A DNA stretch of 64,000 bases from Serinibacter arcticus (GTDB lineage: Bacteria; Actinomycetota; Actinomycetes; Actinomycetales; Beutenbergiaceae): NCBI RefSeq assembly GCF_004786095.1, contig NZ_RHPJ01000004.1, forward strand, positions 221,711 to 285,710, given 5' to 3'. A program made the translations under genes and the position numbers. A model generated the notes under the pieces. The model saw only the letters and a list, made by a program, of their open reading frames with translations, searched no databases and was not told the DNA's origin. Below, in pieces: positions 25,504 to 36,445 of the stretch (position 1 is its first letter; each line of letters opens with the position of its first letter).

Positions 25504-26762
25504 TGTCCACCGAGCCGACGTCCGACCGCGCGAGCATCCTGCACGCCGATCTCGACTCCTTCTACGCCTCGGTGGCGCAGCGCGACTCCCCGCGGCTGCG
25601 GGGCCGCCCGGTCGCCGTCGGCGGCGGTGTCGTGCTCGCGGCGAGCTACGAGGCCAAGCGTCGCGGGGTGACCACGCCGATGTCGGGCAGGGCCGCGCGC
25701 GCGATGTGTCCCGGCCTCGTGATCGTCCCACCCGACTTCCCGGCCTACACGGCCGCGAGCCGCGCGGTCTTCGAGATCTTCCGCCGCACCACGCCGCTGG
25801 TGCAGGGCGTCTCGATCGACGAGGCGTTCCTCGACGTCTCGGGCCTGCACCGCATCGACGGCTCCCCCGTCGAGATCGCGGCCCGGCTGCGGCGCCAGGT
25901 GGCGCAGGAGGTCGGGCTGCCGATCACCGTGGGCGTGGCTCGCACGCCGTTCCTGGCGAAGGTCGCGAGTCAGGTGGCCAAGCCCGACGGTCTCCTCGAG
26001 GTCCCGCCCGACGGCGAGGACGCGTTCCTCCACCCGCTCCCCGTCCGGCGGCTGTGGGGGGTGGGCGAGGCGACGGCGGCGCGGCTGAACTCCTTCGGGC
26101 TGCAGACCGCGGGCGACCTCGCAGCCCTGCCGGAGCACGTCCTGGTCGGGCTGCTCGGGGGCTCCGGGGGCAGGCACCTGCACAACGTCGTCCACGGTCG
26201 GACGACGACGGCGCTGACCCTCGGCACGCGCCGCGCCTCGATCGGCGCGCAGCGTGCGCTCGGGCAGGGACCGCACCCGGCCGAGCAGGTCCACGCCGCG
26301 CTCCTCGGGCTCGTCGACCGCGTCACCCACCGCCTGCGCGACGCCGACAAGCTCGCGAGCACCGTGGTCGTCCGGCTGCGGTTCGGGGACTACACCAAGG
26401 CCTCGCGATCCCACACGCTGATGCAGCCGACGGCGTCGACGGCCCGGCTGGCCGAGGCCGCCACGGGGCTCCTGGGATCGGCGTCCGCCGTCGTGCGCGC
26501 CAGGGGTCTCACCCTCGTCGGGGTCGCTCTCACGGGGCTGGTGACCGACGTCGTCGAGCAGCCGGAGCTGTCGTTCGACGTGGTCCCGGCCGGGTCCGGT
26601 CGGACGATCGCCGTCGGCGCGCGCGACACCAGGCTCCTGGACGCCGCCGTCGACGGACTCGGGGCGCGGTTCGGATCGGGCGCGCTGACGCGCGGGAGCC
26701 TCCTGAGCACGGGCGAGGGCTTCAGCGCCCCGCTCCTGCCGGAGGGAGGTGAGGAGCCCTAG
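25503..26762 (+). CDS. dinB: DNA polymerase IV (Y family)
   Basis: A 419-residue translesion polymerase. The catalytic acids are Asp16 and Asp18 in ILHADLDSFYASV and Asp106-Glu107 in VSIDEAFLDVSG. The HhH-like thumb region is RLWGVGEATAARLNSFGLQT, and the little-finger domain extends to about residue 370. I chose GTG 25503 over GTGs at 25485 and 25497 because a -10-like GAACGT is six bases upstream and a LexA-like box ends on this codon; the upstream starts remain possible. It is inserted between ppx and DUF501, which usually adjoin. SOS control is inferred. Confidence 0.92.
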   Translation: MSTEPTSDRASILHADLDSFYASVAQRDSPRLRGRPVAVGGGVVLAASYEAKRRGVTTPMSGRAARAMCPGLVIVPPDFPAYTAASRAVFEIFRRTTPLVQGVSIDEAFLDVSGLHRIDGSPVEIAARLRRQVAQEVGLPITVGVARTPFLAKVASQVAKPDGLLEVPPDGEDAFLHPLPVRRLWGVGEATAARLNSFGLQTAGDLAALPEHVLVGLLGGSGGRHLHNVVHGRTTTALTLGTRRASIGAQRALGQGPHPAEQVHAALLGLVDRVTHRLRDADKLASTVVVRLRFGDYTKASRSHTLMQPTASTARLAEAATGLLGSASAVVRARGLTLVGVALTGLVTDVVEQPELSFDVVPAGSGRTIAVGARDTRLLDAAVDGLGARFGSGALTRGSLLSTGEGFSAPLLPEGGEEP

Positions 26763-26796
26763 CGCCGCGTCGGCGGGATCGGCCGGGTCGGCGGGG

Positions 26797-27402
26797 TCAG
26801 CAGGTGCAGCGGTCGGGCGACCAGGAGGACGCCATGCGGTCGAGGGCCTCGTCGCCGAACGGGTTGACGCCCCGGCCGCGCGCGAGGCTGTGGCCCACCA
26901 GCACGTGCAGGCACTTGACCCGACCGGGCATCCCGCCGGCGGAGATCCCGGCGATCTCCGGCACGTCCCCGAGCTCTCCGCGTGCGGCGAGGTAGTCCTC
27001 GTGCGCGGCCCGGTAGGCGGCGGCGAGCTCCTCGTCGTCCTCGAGCCGCTGCGTCATCTCGGTCATGAGACCGGAGGCCTCCAGCGTGGAGACAGCCGAG
27101 ACAGCTCCGGGGTGGGTGAGGTAGTAGGAGGTCGGAAAGGGCGCCCCGTCGGGCAGTCGCGGCGAGGTGCGCACGACGGTCGGGCGGCCGCAGCGGCACC
27201 GGGCGGCGATCTCGACGACCCCGCGCGGCTCCCGACCCAGCTGCCCGGCGACGGCGTCGAGATCGGCGGGGTCGACGGGCGGGAGCGAGGCGAGCGGCGA
27301 CGTCGACCCGCTCGGGACGGCGCCGCGGCCGTCGGCTCCGGGGATGTCGCGATGGGCGCGCGGGACCGCGGGCGTCGCCGGGGTCGGTTCGGTGGTGCTC
27401 AC
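26797..27402 (-). CDS. DUF501 domain protein
   Basis: A 201-residue protein of unknown function found next to ftsB and ppx in most actinobacteria. The family block begins at about residue 50 (DPADLDAVAGQLGREPRG) and includes ARCRCGRPTVVRTSPRL, PFPTSYYLTHP and GMPGRVKCLHVLVGHSLA. The cysteines CRC and KC-LHVLVGH could bind metal. The C-terminus has another cysteine pair (CTC). The first 45 residues are low-complexity. The GTG at 27402 gives a Met-Ser-Thr-Thr start just outside the ftsB coding end. It probably belongs to the eno-ftsB-DUF501 transcription direction. Confidence 0.88.
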   Translation of the reverse strand: MSTTEPTPATPAVPRAHRDIPGADGRGAVPSGSTSPLASLPPVDPADLDAVAGQLGREPRGVVEIAARCRCGRPTVVRTSPRLPDGAPFPTSYYLTHPGAVSAVSTLEASGLMTEMTQRLEDDEELAAAYRAAHEDYLAARGELGDVPEIAGISAGGMPGRVKCLHVLVGHSLARGRGVNPFGDEALDRMASSWSPDRCTC

Positions 27403-27449
27403 GCGCCCATTCTCGCGCACGCCCGGCGGCGAGGGACGTCGCTCGCGGG

Positions 27450-28205
27450 TCAGCCGGTGGCGCCGTCGGCAGCGGGGCCGGCGTCGGGTGCCGGGGTCTC
27501 GGCGGGCGCACCGGGGACCGGCGTGGTCGCCGGCGCCTCGGGCTCGGGGTCGGCTGCGGCCTCCTGCGCCGCGCCCGCGACCTCGACCGAGGTCCACACC
27601 GTGGCGTACCAGGGCGGCGTCGCCGTCGAGGCGTAGGGCGAGGAGGCCTGGTCCTGAGCACGAAGATCGCCCATCGGGTCCTCCCCCGTGACGGTCTCGG
27701 GGTCGGTGACGCTGTAGGCGGTCTCGCCGGGCGCGACGAGGCCGAACCGGTCGGCGGCCTGGGACTTCACGTAGTCCGGGTCGGACCACCGCGTGAGCTC
27801 GGCCTGGAGCGCCTCGGCCCTGGCGTTCGTCTCGGCGAGCGCCGCGTTGACGTCGCGCAGCTGCTCCTGCTGCGTGACGTAGGCGCGCAGGGTCGGGGCC
27901 AGCACGATGAACGCGACCAGCAGGACGAGGGCGAATCCCGCGGTCCGCAGCGTGATCTGGCGCGGCTCACCCGGTTCGCCACCACCGCGTCCACGGCCGC
28001 CACCGCTGCCGCCTCGCCCGCCGCCGACCCGGCCGCCGCGGCCGCGAGCAGCACCCGCGGAGCCGCCCGACGACGTCGACCCCGCCCGCGAACCGGCGCC
28101 ACCACGGGACGCCGCGCCGCCGCGGCCGGCCGGACGGGACGTGGCGCGGGGCGCCGTACCGGCGCGCGCGGACGCGACGCGGGCAGCTGCGGGACGGGCA
28201 CTCAC
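27450..28205 (-). CDS. ftsB: FtsB/DivIC-like septum formation initiator
   Basis: A 251-residue bitopic division protein. A long Gly/Arg/Ala/Ser-rich cytoplasmic N-terminus (about 80 residues) precedes one transmembrane helix (TLRTAGFALVLLVAFIVLAP), then a coiled coil (YVTQQEQLRDVNAALAETNA) and the DPDYVKSQAADRFGLVAPGE motif typical of the family, followed by a Pro/Ala-rich tail. It should join FtsQ and FtsL in the divisome. Two GTG starts are plausible, 28223 and 28205; I prefer 28205 (Met-Ser-Ala-Arg-Pro) on family grounds, with low certainty. It follows eno, as in most actinobacteria. Confidence 0.85.
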   Translation of the reverse strand: MSARPAAARVASARAGTAPRATSRPAGRGGAASRGGAGSRAGSTSSGGSAGAARGRGGRVGGGRGGSGGGRGRGGGEPGEPRQITLRTAGFALVLLVAFIVLAPTLRAYVTQQEQLRDVNAALAETNARAEALQAELTRWSDPDYVKSQAADRFGLVAPGETAYSVTDPETVTGEDPMGDLRAQDQASSPYASTATPPWYATVWTSVEVAGAAQEAAADPEPEAPATTPVPGAPAETPAPDAGPAADGATG

Positions 28206-28313
28206 CTCGTCATGGTGCCCCACGGCGTCGACGATCCGGCCGAAGCCGCGCCGTCACGGCGCGTCCTCCGCACGTGAGCAACGTCGCGCCGACCGACCGG
28301 TGGCGGGGACGGC

Positions 28314-28357
28314 GACGGGCCCCGGCCCGCCGCTGGTGCGGCGGGCCGGGGCCCGTC
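28314..28357 (-). terminator. eno terminator
   Basis: A perfect 20-base stem (28314-28333 with 28338-28357) and TGGT loop, 30 bases after the eno stop. It is among the strongest hairpins in the window. ftsB then probably has its own promoter. Confidence 0.88.
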
Positions 28358-28387
28358 TGCTGCTGGTGCTTCGTGTGCTGCTGCTGC

Positions 28388-29764
<1,377 letters not shown>

Positions 29765-29802
29765 GAGGATGCCGTGCCGCGATGAGACGGGACGTTCGGT
29801 CC

Positions 29803-29842
29803 CCGGACCGGGCTGGCCCGACGGGCGGGCCGGTGGGTCCGG
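29803..29842 (-). terminator. Possible mazG terminator
   Basis: CCGGACC (29803-29809) pairs with GGTCCGG (29836-29842), with a further inner GGCCCG/CGGGCC stem and an internal loop, directly after the mazG stop. The stem is imperfect. Confidence 0.45.
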
Positions 29843-29844
29843 CG

Positions 29845-30591
29845 TCAGCGGCCGGCGGCGCGGACCTGCGAGGCGACCGCACGCACCTGGGTGCGCAGCG
29901 CCGACTCGGCGTCGACCCCGAGCGCCCGCGCCCGCGCCACGACGGCGAGCAGCTCCGCCCCGATGTCGGCGGCCGCCACCGCGGCGGCGTCGAACGGGTC
30001 CGCCTCCTGGTCGGGCCCGACGGCGACGCCCGCGCGCTCGGCGCGGCCCAGCACCTTCTGGGCGCGCATCAGCGCCGGCAGCGTCTCGGGCACGCCGTCC
30101 ATCACCGAGGCCGGCACGGACCCGCCGGCCGCTCGCTCGGCCGCCTTGACGTCCTCCCACATGGCGAGGACCGCGTCGGCGTCCCGCGCGTCCGCGTCGC
30201 CGAAGACGTGCGGGTGGCGTCGACGCATCTTGGCGGTCAGTCCCGCCGCGACGTCGGCGACGTCGAAGGCGCCGTCGGTCCGCTCCTGCGCGATCCGCGC
30301 CTGGAACAGGACCTGCAGGAGCAGGTCACCGAGCTCGTCCGCGAACGCGGCGGCCGCGGCGACCGTCGCCTCGGGGCTCGAGCTCGCGTCGAGCTGCTCC
30401 AGCGCCTCGGCGGCCTCGGCCACCTCGTGCGCCTCCTCGATGGCGTACCGCGCCAGGCTCGCATGGGTCTGCTCGGCGTCCCAGGGGCATCCGCCGGGCG
30501 ACCGCAGGCGGTCCATCACGGCGACCGCCTCGAGCAGTGCCGCCGCCGTGCGGTCGAACGCCTCGGGGGCGGGTCCGGCCCACCCGGTCAC
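29845..30591 (-). CDS. mazG: Nucleoside triphosphate pyrophosphohydrolase MazG family
   Basis: A 248-residue all-alpha NTP pyrophosphatase that cleaves (d)NTPs to NMPs and pyrophosphate, cleaning the nucleotide pool. The single clear MazG domain spans roughly residues 15-130. It has the metal-binding E-x-x-E motif in IEEAHEVAEA, a second acidic pair in FADELGDLLLQVLFQARIA and the entry segment GGCPWDAEQTHASL. The C-terminal part is less conserved, like the mycobacterial protein. The GTG overlaps the stop of the upstream histidine phosphatase gene (GTGA), so the two are translated together. Confidence 0.92.
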   Translation of the reverse strand: MTGWAGPAPEAFDRTAAALLEAVAVMDRLRSPGGCPWDAEQTHASLARYAIEEAHEVAEAAEALEQLDASSSPEATVAAAAAFADELGDLLLQVLFQARIAQERTDGAFDVADVAAGLTAKMRRRHPHVFGDADARDADAVLAMWEDVKAAERAAGGSVPASVMDGVPETLPALMRAQKVLGRAERAGVAVGPDQEADPFDAAAVAAADIGAELLAVVARARALGVDAESALRTQVRAVASQVRAAGR

Positions 30592-31259
30592 GGCAGGACG
30601 TTCCAGTGCACGAGCGAACGGGCGCCGCGGTCGTAGCCGAGCACGCAGCGGGCGGCCGTGCCGAGCACCAGCCGCTCGGCGACCTCCGGGTGCAGCTCGA
30701 GCCACGCGGCCGTGAGGATGCGCAGCAGGTGGCCGTGCGCCACGAACAGGACGTCGTGCCCGTCGCGCAGCACGGGTTCGGCCCTGGCGATCACGCGCGC
30801 GGCGCGCGCCGCGACCTCCTCGACCAGCTCGCCGTCGCCCGGATCGGGGTTGCGCTGCTCCGCGGGCAGGTCGTCGAGACCCGAGACGGTCAGCGGGACG
30901 CGGACGCCGTCGGTCAGCGCCGCCCACCGACGGCCGAGCGCATCGCTCACCTGCGTGCGCGTGAGGCCCTCGACCGGTCCGTAGTCCCACTCGGCCAGAT
31001 CGGGGTCGATCTCCGACCCGCCGTAGCCGGCCAGCTCGGCCGTCCGGCGCGCGCGGCCGAGCGGGGAGGTGAGCACGAGCGCGAACTCGCGCCCGTGCAG
31101 GGCGGCGCCGGTCGCGCGCGCCTGGGCCTCGCCGTCGGCGGTCAGGGGGACGTCGCTGCGGCCCGTGTGCCGGCCCGCGCTGCTCCAGGCGGTCTCACCG
31201 TGCCGGACCAGCACCAGCTCGCCCGGGGCGGTCGATCCCGACCGTGCGTCGTGGCTCAC
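30588..31259 (-). CDS. Histidine phosphatase family protein
   Basis: A 223-residue phosphoglycerate-mutase-like phosphatase. The catalytic His is in LVLVRHGETAWSS (about residue 20). The second Arg/acid set is LTSPLGRARRTAE, the Glu is in DLAEWDYGPVEG and the C-terminal His in VLFVAHGHLLRI. The substrate (sugar phosphate, acid phosphatase type, or alpha-ribazole phosphate) is not evident; the EWDYGPVEG form is common in actinobacterial broad-range phosphatases. It overlaps both neighbours by GTGA junctions, forming the unit SurA-like lipoprotein - phosphatase - mazG. Confidence 0.88.
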   Translation of the reverse strand: MSHDARSGSTAPGELVLVRHGETAWSSAGRHTGRSDVPLTADGEAQARATGAALHGREFALVLTSPLGRARRTAELAGYGGSEIDPDLAEWDYGPVEGLTRTQVSDALGRRWAALTDGVRVPLTVSGLDDLPAEQRNPDPGDGELVEEVAARAARVIARAEPVLRDGHDVLFVAHGHLLRILTAAWLELHPEVAERLVLGTAARCVLGYDRGARSLVHWNVLP

Positions 31260-31825
31260 GGCGTCGCGGCCTCGGCGTCGGTGACGACGTCCGAGCCCGG
31301 CGTGATCAGCCACGGCCACGCGGCGGGCGTCACCTGACCCGCGTCCCAGGTGCCGAAGCGGGGGTTCAGCTCGACGTCGAGCGCGGCCAGCCGGTCGCCG
31401 ACCTCGGTCGAGGCGGCGGCGTCGGCCTGGAGCGCCTGGCGCGTGAGCGCGATGCGGGCGAACTGGACGAGCTCCGGGGAGTACTCCCACGGCTCGAGCG
31501 AGCTCTGGGCGGCCGCGCCGTCCAGCAGCTCGATCGCCTGGTGGTCGGAGGCCGCGGCGCCGGCCTCGGCGCCGACCTCCTCGATGGTCGGACCCTGCAC
31601 GAACGTCGCGAGCGCCACCGACGGCGCCACCGGAGCCGCGTCGGGCGTCGAGGCGGTCAGGCGCTCGAGGTCCTCCACGAGCGTGGCGAGCTGCGCGTCC
31701 GTGATGCGCTCACCGTCCACGGTCGCGGCCGTCCCCGGTCGGCCGCAGCCGCTCAGCAGCAGCGCGACGGCGAGCGGGACGACGGCGAGACGGGCGACGC
31801 GCGTGCGAGTGACAACCGTGCGCAC
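31256..31825 (-). CDS. SurA N-terminal-like lipoprotein
   Basis: A 189-residue secreted lipoprotein. The signal peptide RLAVVPLAVALLLSGC has a lipobox with the modified Cys at about residue 27. The mature part begins ATVDGERITDAQLATLVEDL, the segment that opens SurA/PrsA-type chaperone N-domains. No parvulin PPIase domain follows, so any chaperone role would be isomerase-free. Proteins of this type sit between mfd and mazG in many actinobacteria. The start GTG is 40 bases after the mfd stop. The end overlaps the phosphatase start. Confidence 0.82.
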   Translation of the reverse strand: MRTVVTRTRVARLAVVPLAVALLLSGCGRPGTAATVDGERITDAQLATLVEDLERLTASTPDAAPVAPSVALATFVQGPTIEEVGAEAGAAASDHQAIELLDGAAAQSSLEPWEYSPELVQFARIALTRQALQADAAASTEVGDRLAALDVELNPRFGTWDAGQVTPAAWPWLITPGSDVVTDAEAATP

Positions 31826-31864
31826 AGCAACCTCCGGTGGTGGCGGGCAGAGCTCGTGGCGATC

Positions 31865-34800
31865 CTAGCCGCGGGAGGCCGCGGAGCCGACTGCGACGGC
31901 CGCCGCCGCGGACACGTCCGCGCCGACGACGCCCTTGAGCACGGCCGTCACCCAGTCGATGATCGCGCCGTCGCGCTGCACCTCTCCCCCGAGACGCGCG
32001 GTCATCGGCGCCGGCACGAGGATGGTGCGGATGGCGGGCTTGAGGATCGAGCGCGGGTAGAGCCGCTTGAGCCGCAGCTGCGCCGACTCGGGCAGGTCGA
32101 CCGGGGCGAAGCGGATGAACTGCCCCTGGATCGTCACGCCCGCGACCCCGACCGACCGCGCCAGCGTCCGCAGGTCCGACACCCGGAACAGCAGCTCCAC
32201 GCTGGTCGGCACCGGACCGTAGCGGTCGGTGAGCTCGTCGCGGACGGCGGCGACGTCCGCGGGCCCCGCGGCCGCGGCGATCTTCGTGTACGCCTCGAGG
32301 CGCAGGCGCTCGTGCGGCACGTAGTCGTGCGGGATGTGCGCGTCGATGGGCAGCTCGATCGTGACGTCCGCGAGCTCCTCCACCTCTTCGCCGCGGTAGC
32401 GCATCACGGCCTCGGAGACCATGCGGATGTACAGGTCGAACCCGACGCCCGCGATGTGGCCCGACTGCTCGCCGCCCAGCAGGTTGCCGGCGCCGCGGAT
32501 CTCGAGGTCCTTCATCGCCACCCTCATGCCGGCGCCGAGGTCGGTGTTGGCCGCCAGGGTCGCGAGCCGGTCGTGAGCCGTCTCGGTCAGCGGCTTCTCG
32601 GGCGGGTAGAGCATGTAGGCGTACGCGCGCTCGCGGCCGCGACCCACGCGGCCGCGCAGCTGGTGGAGCTGGCTGAGCCCGAGCACGTCGGCCCGCTCGA
32701 GGATGAGCGTGTTGGCGTTGGAGATGTCCAGGCCGGTCTCGACGATGGTCGTGGAGACGAGGACGTCGGAGCGCTTCTCCCAGAAGTCGAGGATGACCTG
32801 CTCGAGCTGCTGCTCGTTCATCTTGCCGTGGGCGACGGCGATCCGCGCCTCGGGCACGAGCTCGGCCAGGTGCGCGGCGGTCCGCTCGATCGACTCGACG
32901 CGGTTGTGCACGTAGAAGGTCTGCCCCTCGCGCAGCAGCTCGCGCCGGATCGCCGCGGTGATCTGCTTGTCCTCGTACGGTCCGACGAACGTCAGCACGG
33001 GGTGGCGCTCCTCCGGCGGGGTCGCCAGGGTCGACATCTCACGGATCCCGGTGACCGCCATCTCGAGCGTCCGCGGGATCGGGGTGGCGCTCATGGCGAG
33101 CACGTCCACGTTCGTGCGCAGCTGCTTGAGCGTCTCCTTGTGCTCGACGCCGAACCGCTGCTCCTCGTCGATGACCACGAGGCCGAGGTCCTTGAAGTGC
33201 ACCTCGCCCGTGATGAGTCGGTGCGTGCCGATGACGATGTCGACCTTGCCGTCACGCACGCCCTCGCGCACGGCCCTGGCCTCGGCGGCGGTCTGGAAGC
33301 GCGACAGCCCGGCGACCGTCACGGGGAAGCCCGCGTACCGCTCGGTGAAGGTCTGCAGGTGCTGCTGCACCAGGAGCGTGGTGGGCACGAGGACGGCGAC
33401 CTGCTTGCCGTCCTGCACGGCCTTGAACGCCGCCCTGACGGCGATCTCGGTCTTGCCGTAGCCGACGTCACCGCAGATGAGGCGGTCCATCGGGACCGTC
33501 TTCTCCATGTCGGCCTTGACCTCGTCGATGGTGACGAGCTGGTCGGGCGTCTCGATGTAGGCGAACGCGTCCTCGAGCTCGCGCTGCCAGGGCGTGTCCG
33601 GACCGAAGGCGTAGCCCTCGGTCGCCATCCGCGCGGAGTAGAGGCGCACGAGCTCGCCGGCGATCTCCTTGACCGCCTTGCGCGCGCGGGTCTTGGTGTT
33701 GGCCCAGTCGCTCCCGCCCATCTTGGACAGCGACGGCGCCTCGCCCCCGGTGTACTTCGTCACCTGGTCCAGGGCGTCGGTGGGCACGTACAGCCGGTCA
33801 CCCGGCTGACCCCGCTTGGACGAGGCGTACTCGATGACCAGGTACTCGCGCGTCGTGGTGCTGCCCGCGCCGCCGGCCGAGCGCTGCACGAGCTCGATGA
33901 ACCGGCCGACGCCGTGCTGCTCGTGCACCACGAAGTCGCCGGCGCGCAGCGCGAGCGGGTCGACGACGTTGCGACGGCGGGGTGCGAGCTTGCGAGCCTC
34001 GCGCGTCCCCACGCCGGCCCGGCCCGTGAGGTCGGACTCGGTGAAGATGGCGAACCGCGCGTCGGGGGCGACGTAGCCGCGACCGATGACCGCCGTCGTG
34101 ACGTGCACGACGCCGGGCTCGACCTCCTCGGTGAGGTCGGCGACCAGGCGGGAGGCGACACCCGCGCCGGCCAGCTGCTCCGACAGACGGCGGGCGGGGC
34201 CCGCCCCCTCGGTGACGAGCACGAGCCGCCAGCCCTGGCGGGTGAGGTCCGCGACGTCGGAGATCGCTCGCTCGACGTCGCCGCGGTAGCCCTCGACGTC
34301 GCGCGCCGCGAGCCGCAGGGTCGTCACGTCGGCCTCGTGCGTGCGCTCGGGGTCCAGGCCCTCGGGCGCGTCGAGGTCGGACAGGTCGGCGTCGCCGCCG
34401 AACAGCGTGAGGGTCCACCAGCCGAGCCCGCGCCGCGCCGCGACGTCGCGGGCGTCCTCGAGCGTGAGGAAGCTGGCGGCGGACAGGTTCAGCGGGACGG
34501 AGCCGCCGGCGGCCGCGGACGTCCACGCGGCCGCGAGGAACTCCTCGGTCGTGGCGACGAGGTCGTGCGCGCGGCGGCGGATGCGCTCGGGGTCGGCCAG
34601 CACGAGCAGCGCGTCGTCCTGGACGAGGTCGAGCACCGGCACCATGCGGTCCACGAGAGCCGGTGTCAGCGACTCCATGCCCTCGACGGCGATGCCCTCG
34701 CCCAGCTTCTCCAGCATGTCGGTCGCCCCGGGCAGCGCGTCGCGCAGCTCGAGCGCCCGCTCCCGCACCTGCGGCGTGAGCAGCAGCTCGCGGCACGGCG

Positions 34801-35560
34801 GCGCCCACAGCCCGTCCTCGGCGATCTCGAGGCTGCGCTGGTCGGCGACGGCGAACCAGCGGATCTCCTCGATGTCCTCGCCCCAGAAGTCCAGCCGGAG
34901 CGGGTGGTCCTCGGTGGGCGGGAAGACGTCGAGGATGCCGCCGCGCACGGCGAAGTCGCCGCGCTTCTCGACCATGTCCACGCGCGTGTAGGCGGCCGCC
35001 GCCAGCGCGTCGACGAGCGACTCCATGCTGCGGGTCTCGCCCTGGCGGGCGCTGACGGGCTCGAGATCGCCGAGGCCCTCGACGACGGGCTGCAGCAGGG
35101 CACGCACCGGGACGACGAGGGCGCGGATCGGTCCGGCCTGCGCCCGGGCCGTCTCGGCGAGGTCGTCGGCGCCGACGCGCGAGGTGCCGCCCGGGCCGAG
35201 GCCCGATCCCGCCGTCTCGGGGTGGGCGAGGCGACGGAGCACGGCGAGCCGGCGCGCGACGGTGTCGCTGCGCGGGCTCAGCCGCTCGTGCGGCAGCGTC
35301 TCCCACGCCGGCAGGACCGCGACGTCGTCGGCGGGGACGTAGGCCCGCAGCGCGGCGGCGAGCTCGTCGGCGTCGCGCCCGGTCGCCGTCACGACGACGA
35401 GCGGACGGGGCCGCTCGGCGTCGAGCAGGGTCGCCAGCAGAGGTGCCCGCGCGCCCGAGGGCGCGACGATCTCCAGATCCCCACCGGCGCCGACGGCGAG
35501 CGTGGCCGCGGGGACGGCGGGGTCCTCGGCGAGGATCGGGAGGGTGGCGGTGAGCTTCAT
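31865..35560 (-). CDS. mfd: Transcription-repair coupling factor Mfd
   Basis: A 1231-residue DNA translocase that removes RNA polymerase stalled at lesions and recruits UvrA. The UvrB-homology region is in the first 350 residues. The RNA-polymerase-interacting domain begins near residue 520 (LRAGDFVVHEQHGVGRFI). The RecG-like motor has Walker A in GDVGYGKTEIAVRAAFKA, motif II in VVIDEEQRFGV, motif III AMSATPIPRTL and motif VI QLRGRVGRGR. The C-terminal TRCF autoinhibitory domain follows. Length is normal. The ATG start is followed by a distinctly acidic/Ala segment. A -10-like TAGACT lies about 115 bases upstream. Confidence 0.97.
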   Translation of the reverse strand: MKLTATLPILAEDPAVPAATLAVGAGGDLEIVAPSGARAPLLATLLDAERPRPLVVVTATGRDADELAAALRAYVPADDVAVLPAWETLPHERLSPRSDTVARRLAVLRRLAHPETAGSGLGPGGTSRVGADDLAETARAQAGPIRALVVPVRALLQPVVEGLGDLEPVSARQGETRSMESLVDALAAAAYTRVDMVEKRGDFAVRGGILDVFPPTEDHPLRLDFWGEDIEEIRWFAVADQRSLEIAEDGLWAPPCRELLLTPQVRERALELRDALPGATDMLEKLGEGIAVEGMESLTPALVDRMVPVLDLVQDDALLVLADPERIRRRAHDLVATTEEFLAAAWTSAAAGGSVPLNLSAASFLTLEDARDVAARRGLGWWTLTLFGGDADLSDLDAPEGLDPERTHEADVTTLRLAARDVEGYRGDVERAISDVADLTRQGWRLVLVTEGAGPARRLSEQLAGAGVASRLVADLTEEVEPGVVHVTTAVIGRGYVAPDARFAIFTESDLTGRAGVGTREARKLAPRRRNVVDPLALRAGDFVVHEQHGVGRFIELVQRSAGGAGSTTTREYLVIEYASSKRGQPGDRLYVPTDALDQVTKYTGGEAPSLSKMGGSDWANTKTRARKAVKEIAGELVRLYSARMATEGYAFGPDTPWQRELEDAFAYIETPDQLVTIDEVKADMEKTVPMDRLICGDVGYGKTEIAVRAAFKAVQDGKQVAVLVPTTLLVQQHLQTFTERYAGFPVTVAGLSRFQTAAEARAVREGVRDGKVDIVIGTHRLITGEVHFKDLGLVVIDEEQRFGVEHKETLKQLRTNVDVLAMSATPIPRTLEMAVTGIREMSTLATPPEERHPVLTFVGPYEDKQITAAIRRELLREGQTFYVHNRVESIERTAAHLAELVPEARIAVAHGKMNEQQLEQVILDFWEKRSDVLVSTTIVETGLDISNANTLILERADVLGLSQLHQLRGRVGRGRERAYAYMLYPPEKPLTETAHDRLATLAANTDLGAGMRVAMKDLEIRGAGNLLGGEQSGHIAGVGFDLYIRMVSEAVMRYRGEEVEELADVTIELPIDAHIPHDYVPHERLRLEAYTKIAAAAGPADVAAVRDELTDRYGPVPTSVELLFRVSDLRTLARSVGVAGVTIQGQFIRFAPVDLPESAQLRLKRLYPRSILKPAIRTILVPAPMTARLGGEVQRDGAIIDWVTAVLKGVVGADVSAAAAVAVGSAASRG

Positions 35561-35674
35561 GCGCGTCCTTCTGCAGGCGGTGCAGGGTGGATGGGTGAGC
35601 GCCGCGCGGGCAGCACGACGTGCCCGGAAAGCACCACGCCCGGGGGCGCGGCAGCCGTTCCGGCAACCGCGACC

Positions 35675-35680
35675 AGTCTA
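35675..35680 (-). promoter_or_regulatory. Candidate -10 of mfd
   Basis: On the minus strand TAGACT lies 114 bases before the mfd ATG and after the pth stop, so mfd could be expressed independently of pth. Confidence 0.35.
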
Positions 35681-35727
35681 CGTTTCGCCACCGACATCAG
35701 CGGTGTCGGGCCCTGCGGCGGGGCACC

Positions 35728-36333
35728 TCAGTCCTTCGTGTTCCAGGTGTTCTGGGAGGGCAGGAGGCCCTGCGTCACGACGTCGCCGACCGCGTCGGCC
35801 GCGAGCTGGAGCGTGACGCCCAGCTCCTCGCGCTGCGCGGACGGGAAGTCGCTGAGCACGTGGTCGGCGGGGTCCTGGCGACCCGGGGGGCGTCCGACGC
35901 CGACGCGCAGCCGGGCGTAGTCGCGCGTCCCGATCGAGGAGCTGATGGAACGCAGACCGTTGTGGCCGCCCTCCCCGCCGCCGCGCTTGAGGCGCAGCTG
36001 GTGCTCGGGGATGTCGAGCTCGTCGTGCACCACGAGGAGGTGCTCGGCGTCGACGTCGTAGAACTGCATCAGCGCGGCCACGGGCCCGCCCGAGGTGTTC
36101 ATGTAGGTCGCGGGCCGCGCGAGGATCACGCGGGGTCCGGGGATCCCGCCGGGCAGCGTGCCCAGGCGGCCGTCGAGGACGGCGGCACGCGCCTTGTGCT
36201 GCGTGAAGGACCCGGCCATCCGCGAGGCGAGCACGTCGAGCACCATGACGCCCACGTTGTGACGGTTGCCCTCGTAGGTGCGGCCGGGGTTGCCCAGGCC
36301 GACGACGAGCCACACTCCGGGGGAGCTGTTCAC
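35728..36333 (-). CDS. pth: Peptidyl-tRNA hydrolase
   Basis: A 201-residue esterase recycling peptidyl-tRNAs dropped from ribosomes. The N-terminal [21 protein letters not shown] contains the catalytic His and the conserved Asn. The Asp is in [29 protein letters not shown] and the FPSAQREEL region are also typical. The GTG at 36333 has GAGAGG upstream. The order rplY - pth - mfd is the standard actinobacterial arrangement; a hairpin separates rplY from pth. Confidence 0.96.
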   Translation of the reverse strand: MNSSPGVWLVVGLGNPGRTYEGNRHNVGVMVLDVLASRMAGSFTQHKARAAVLDGRLGTLPGGIPGPRVILARPATYMNTSGGPVAALMQFYDVDAEHLLVVHDELDIPEHQLRLKRGGGEGGHNGLRSISSSIGTRDYARLRVGVGRPPGRQDPADHVLSDFPSAQREELGVTLQLAADAVGDVVTQGLLPSQNTWNTKD

Positions 36334-36392
36334 GGGATACCTCTCGGGTGGCCGCAGACGCGGTGGGGGCGGTGGGGTCGGCGGGGGAACGC

Positions 36393-36426
36393 CGACGGCG
36401 CCCGGGCAGTGGCCCGGACGCCGTCG
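36393..36426 (-). terminator. rplY terminator
   Basis: A 14-base stem with one G:U-type mismatch (36393-36406 with 36413-36426) and a six-base loop just after the rplY stop, before the pth start. Confidence 0.75.
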
Positions 36427-36445
36427 CGGTGGTGCGAGGTGAGGC

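Noticed and set aside
31244..35920. A 1558-codon open frame on the plus strand
   Set aside because: It is antisense to mfd, whose complete domain set is on the minus strand. The plus-strand translation is Arg/Gly/Val low-complexity without domains, a GC-rich shadow.
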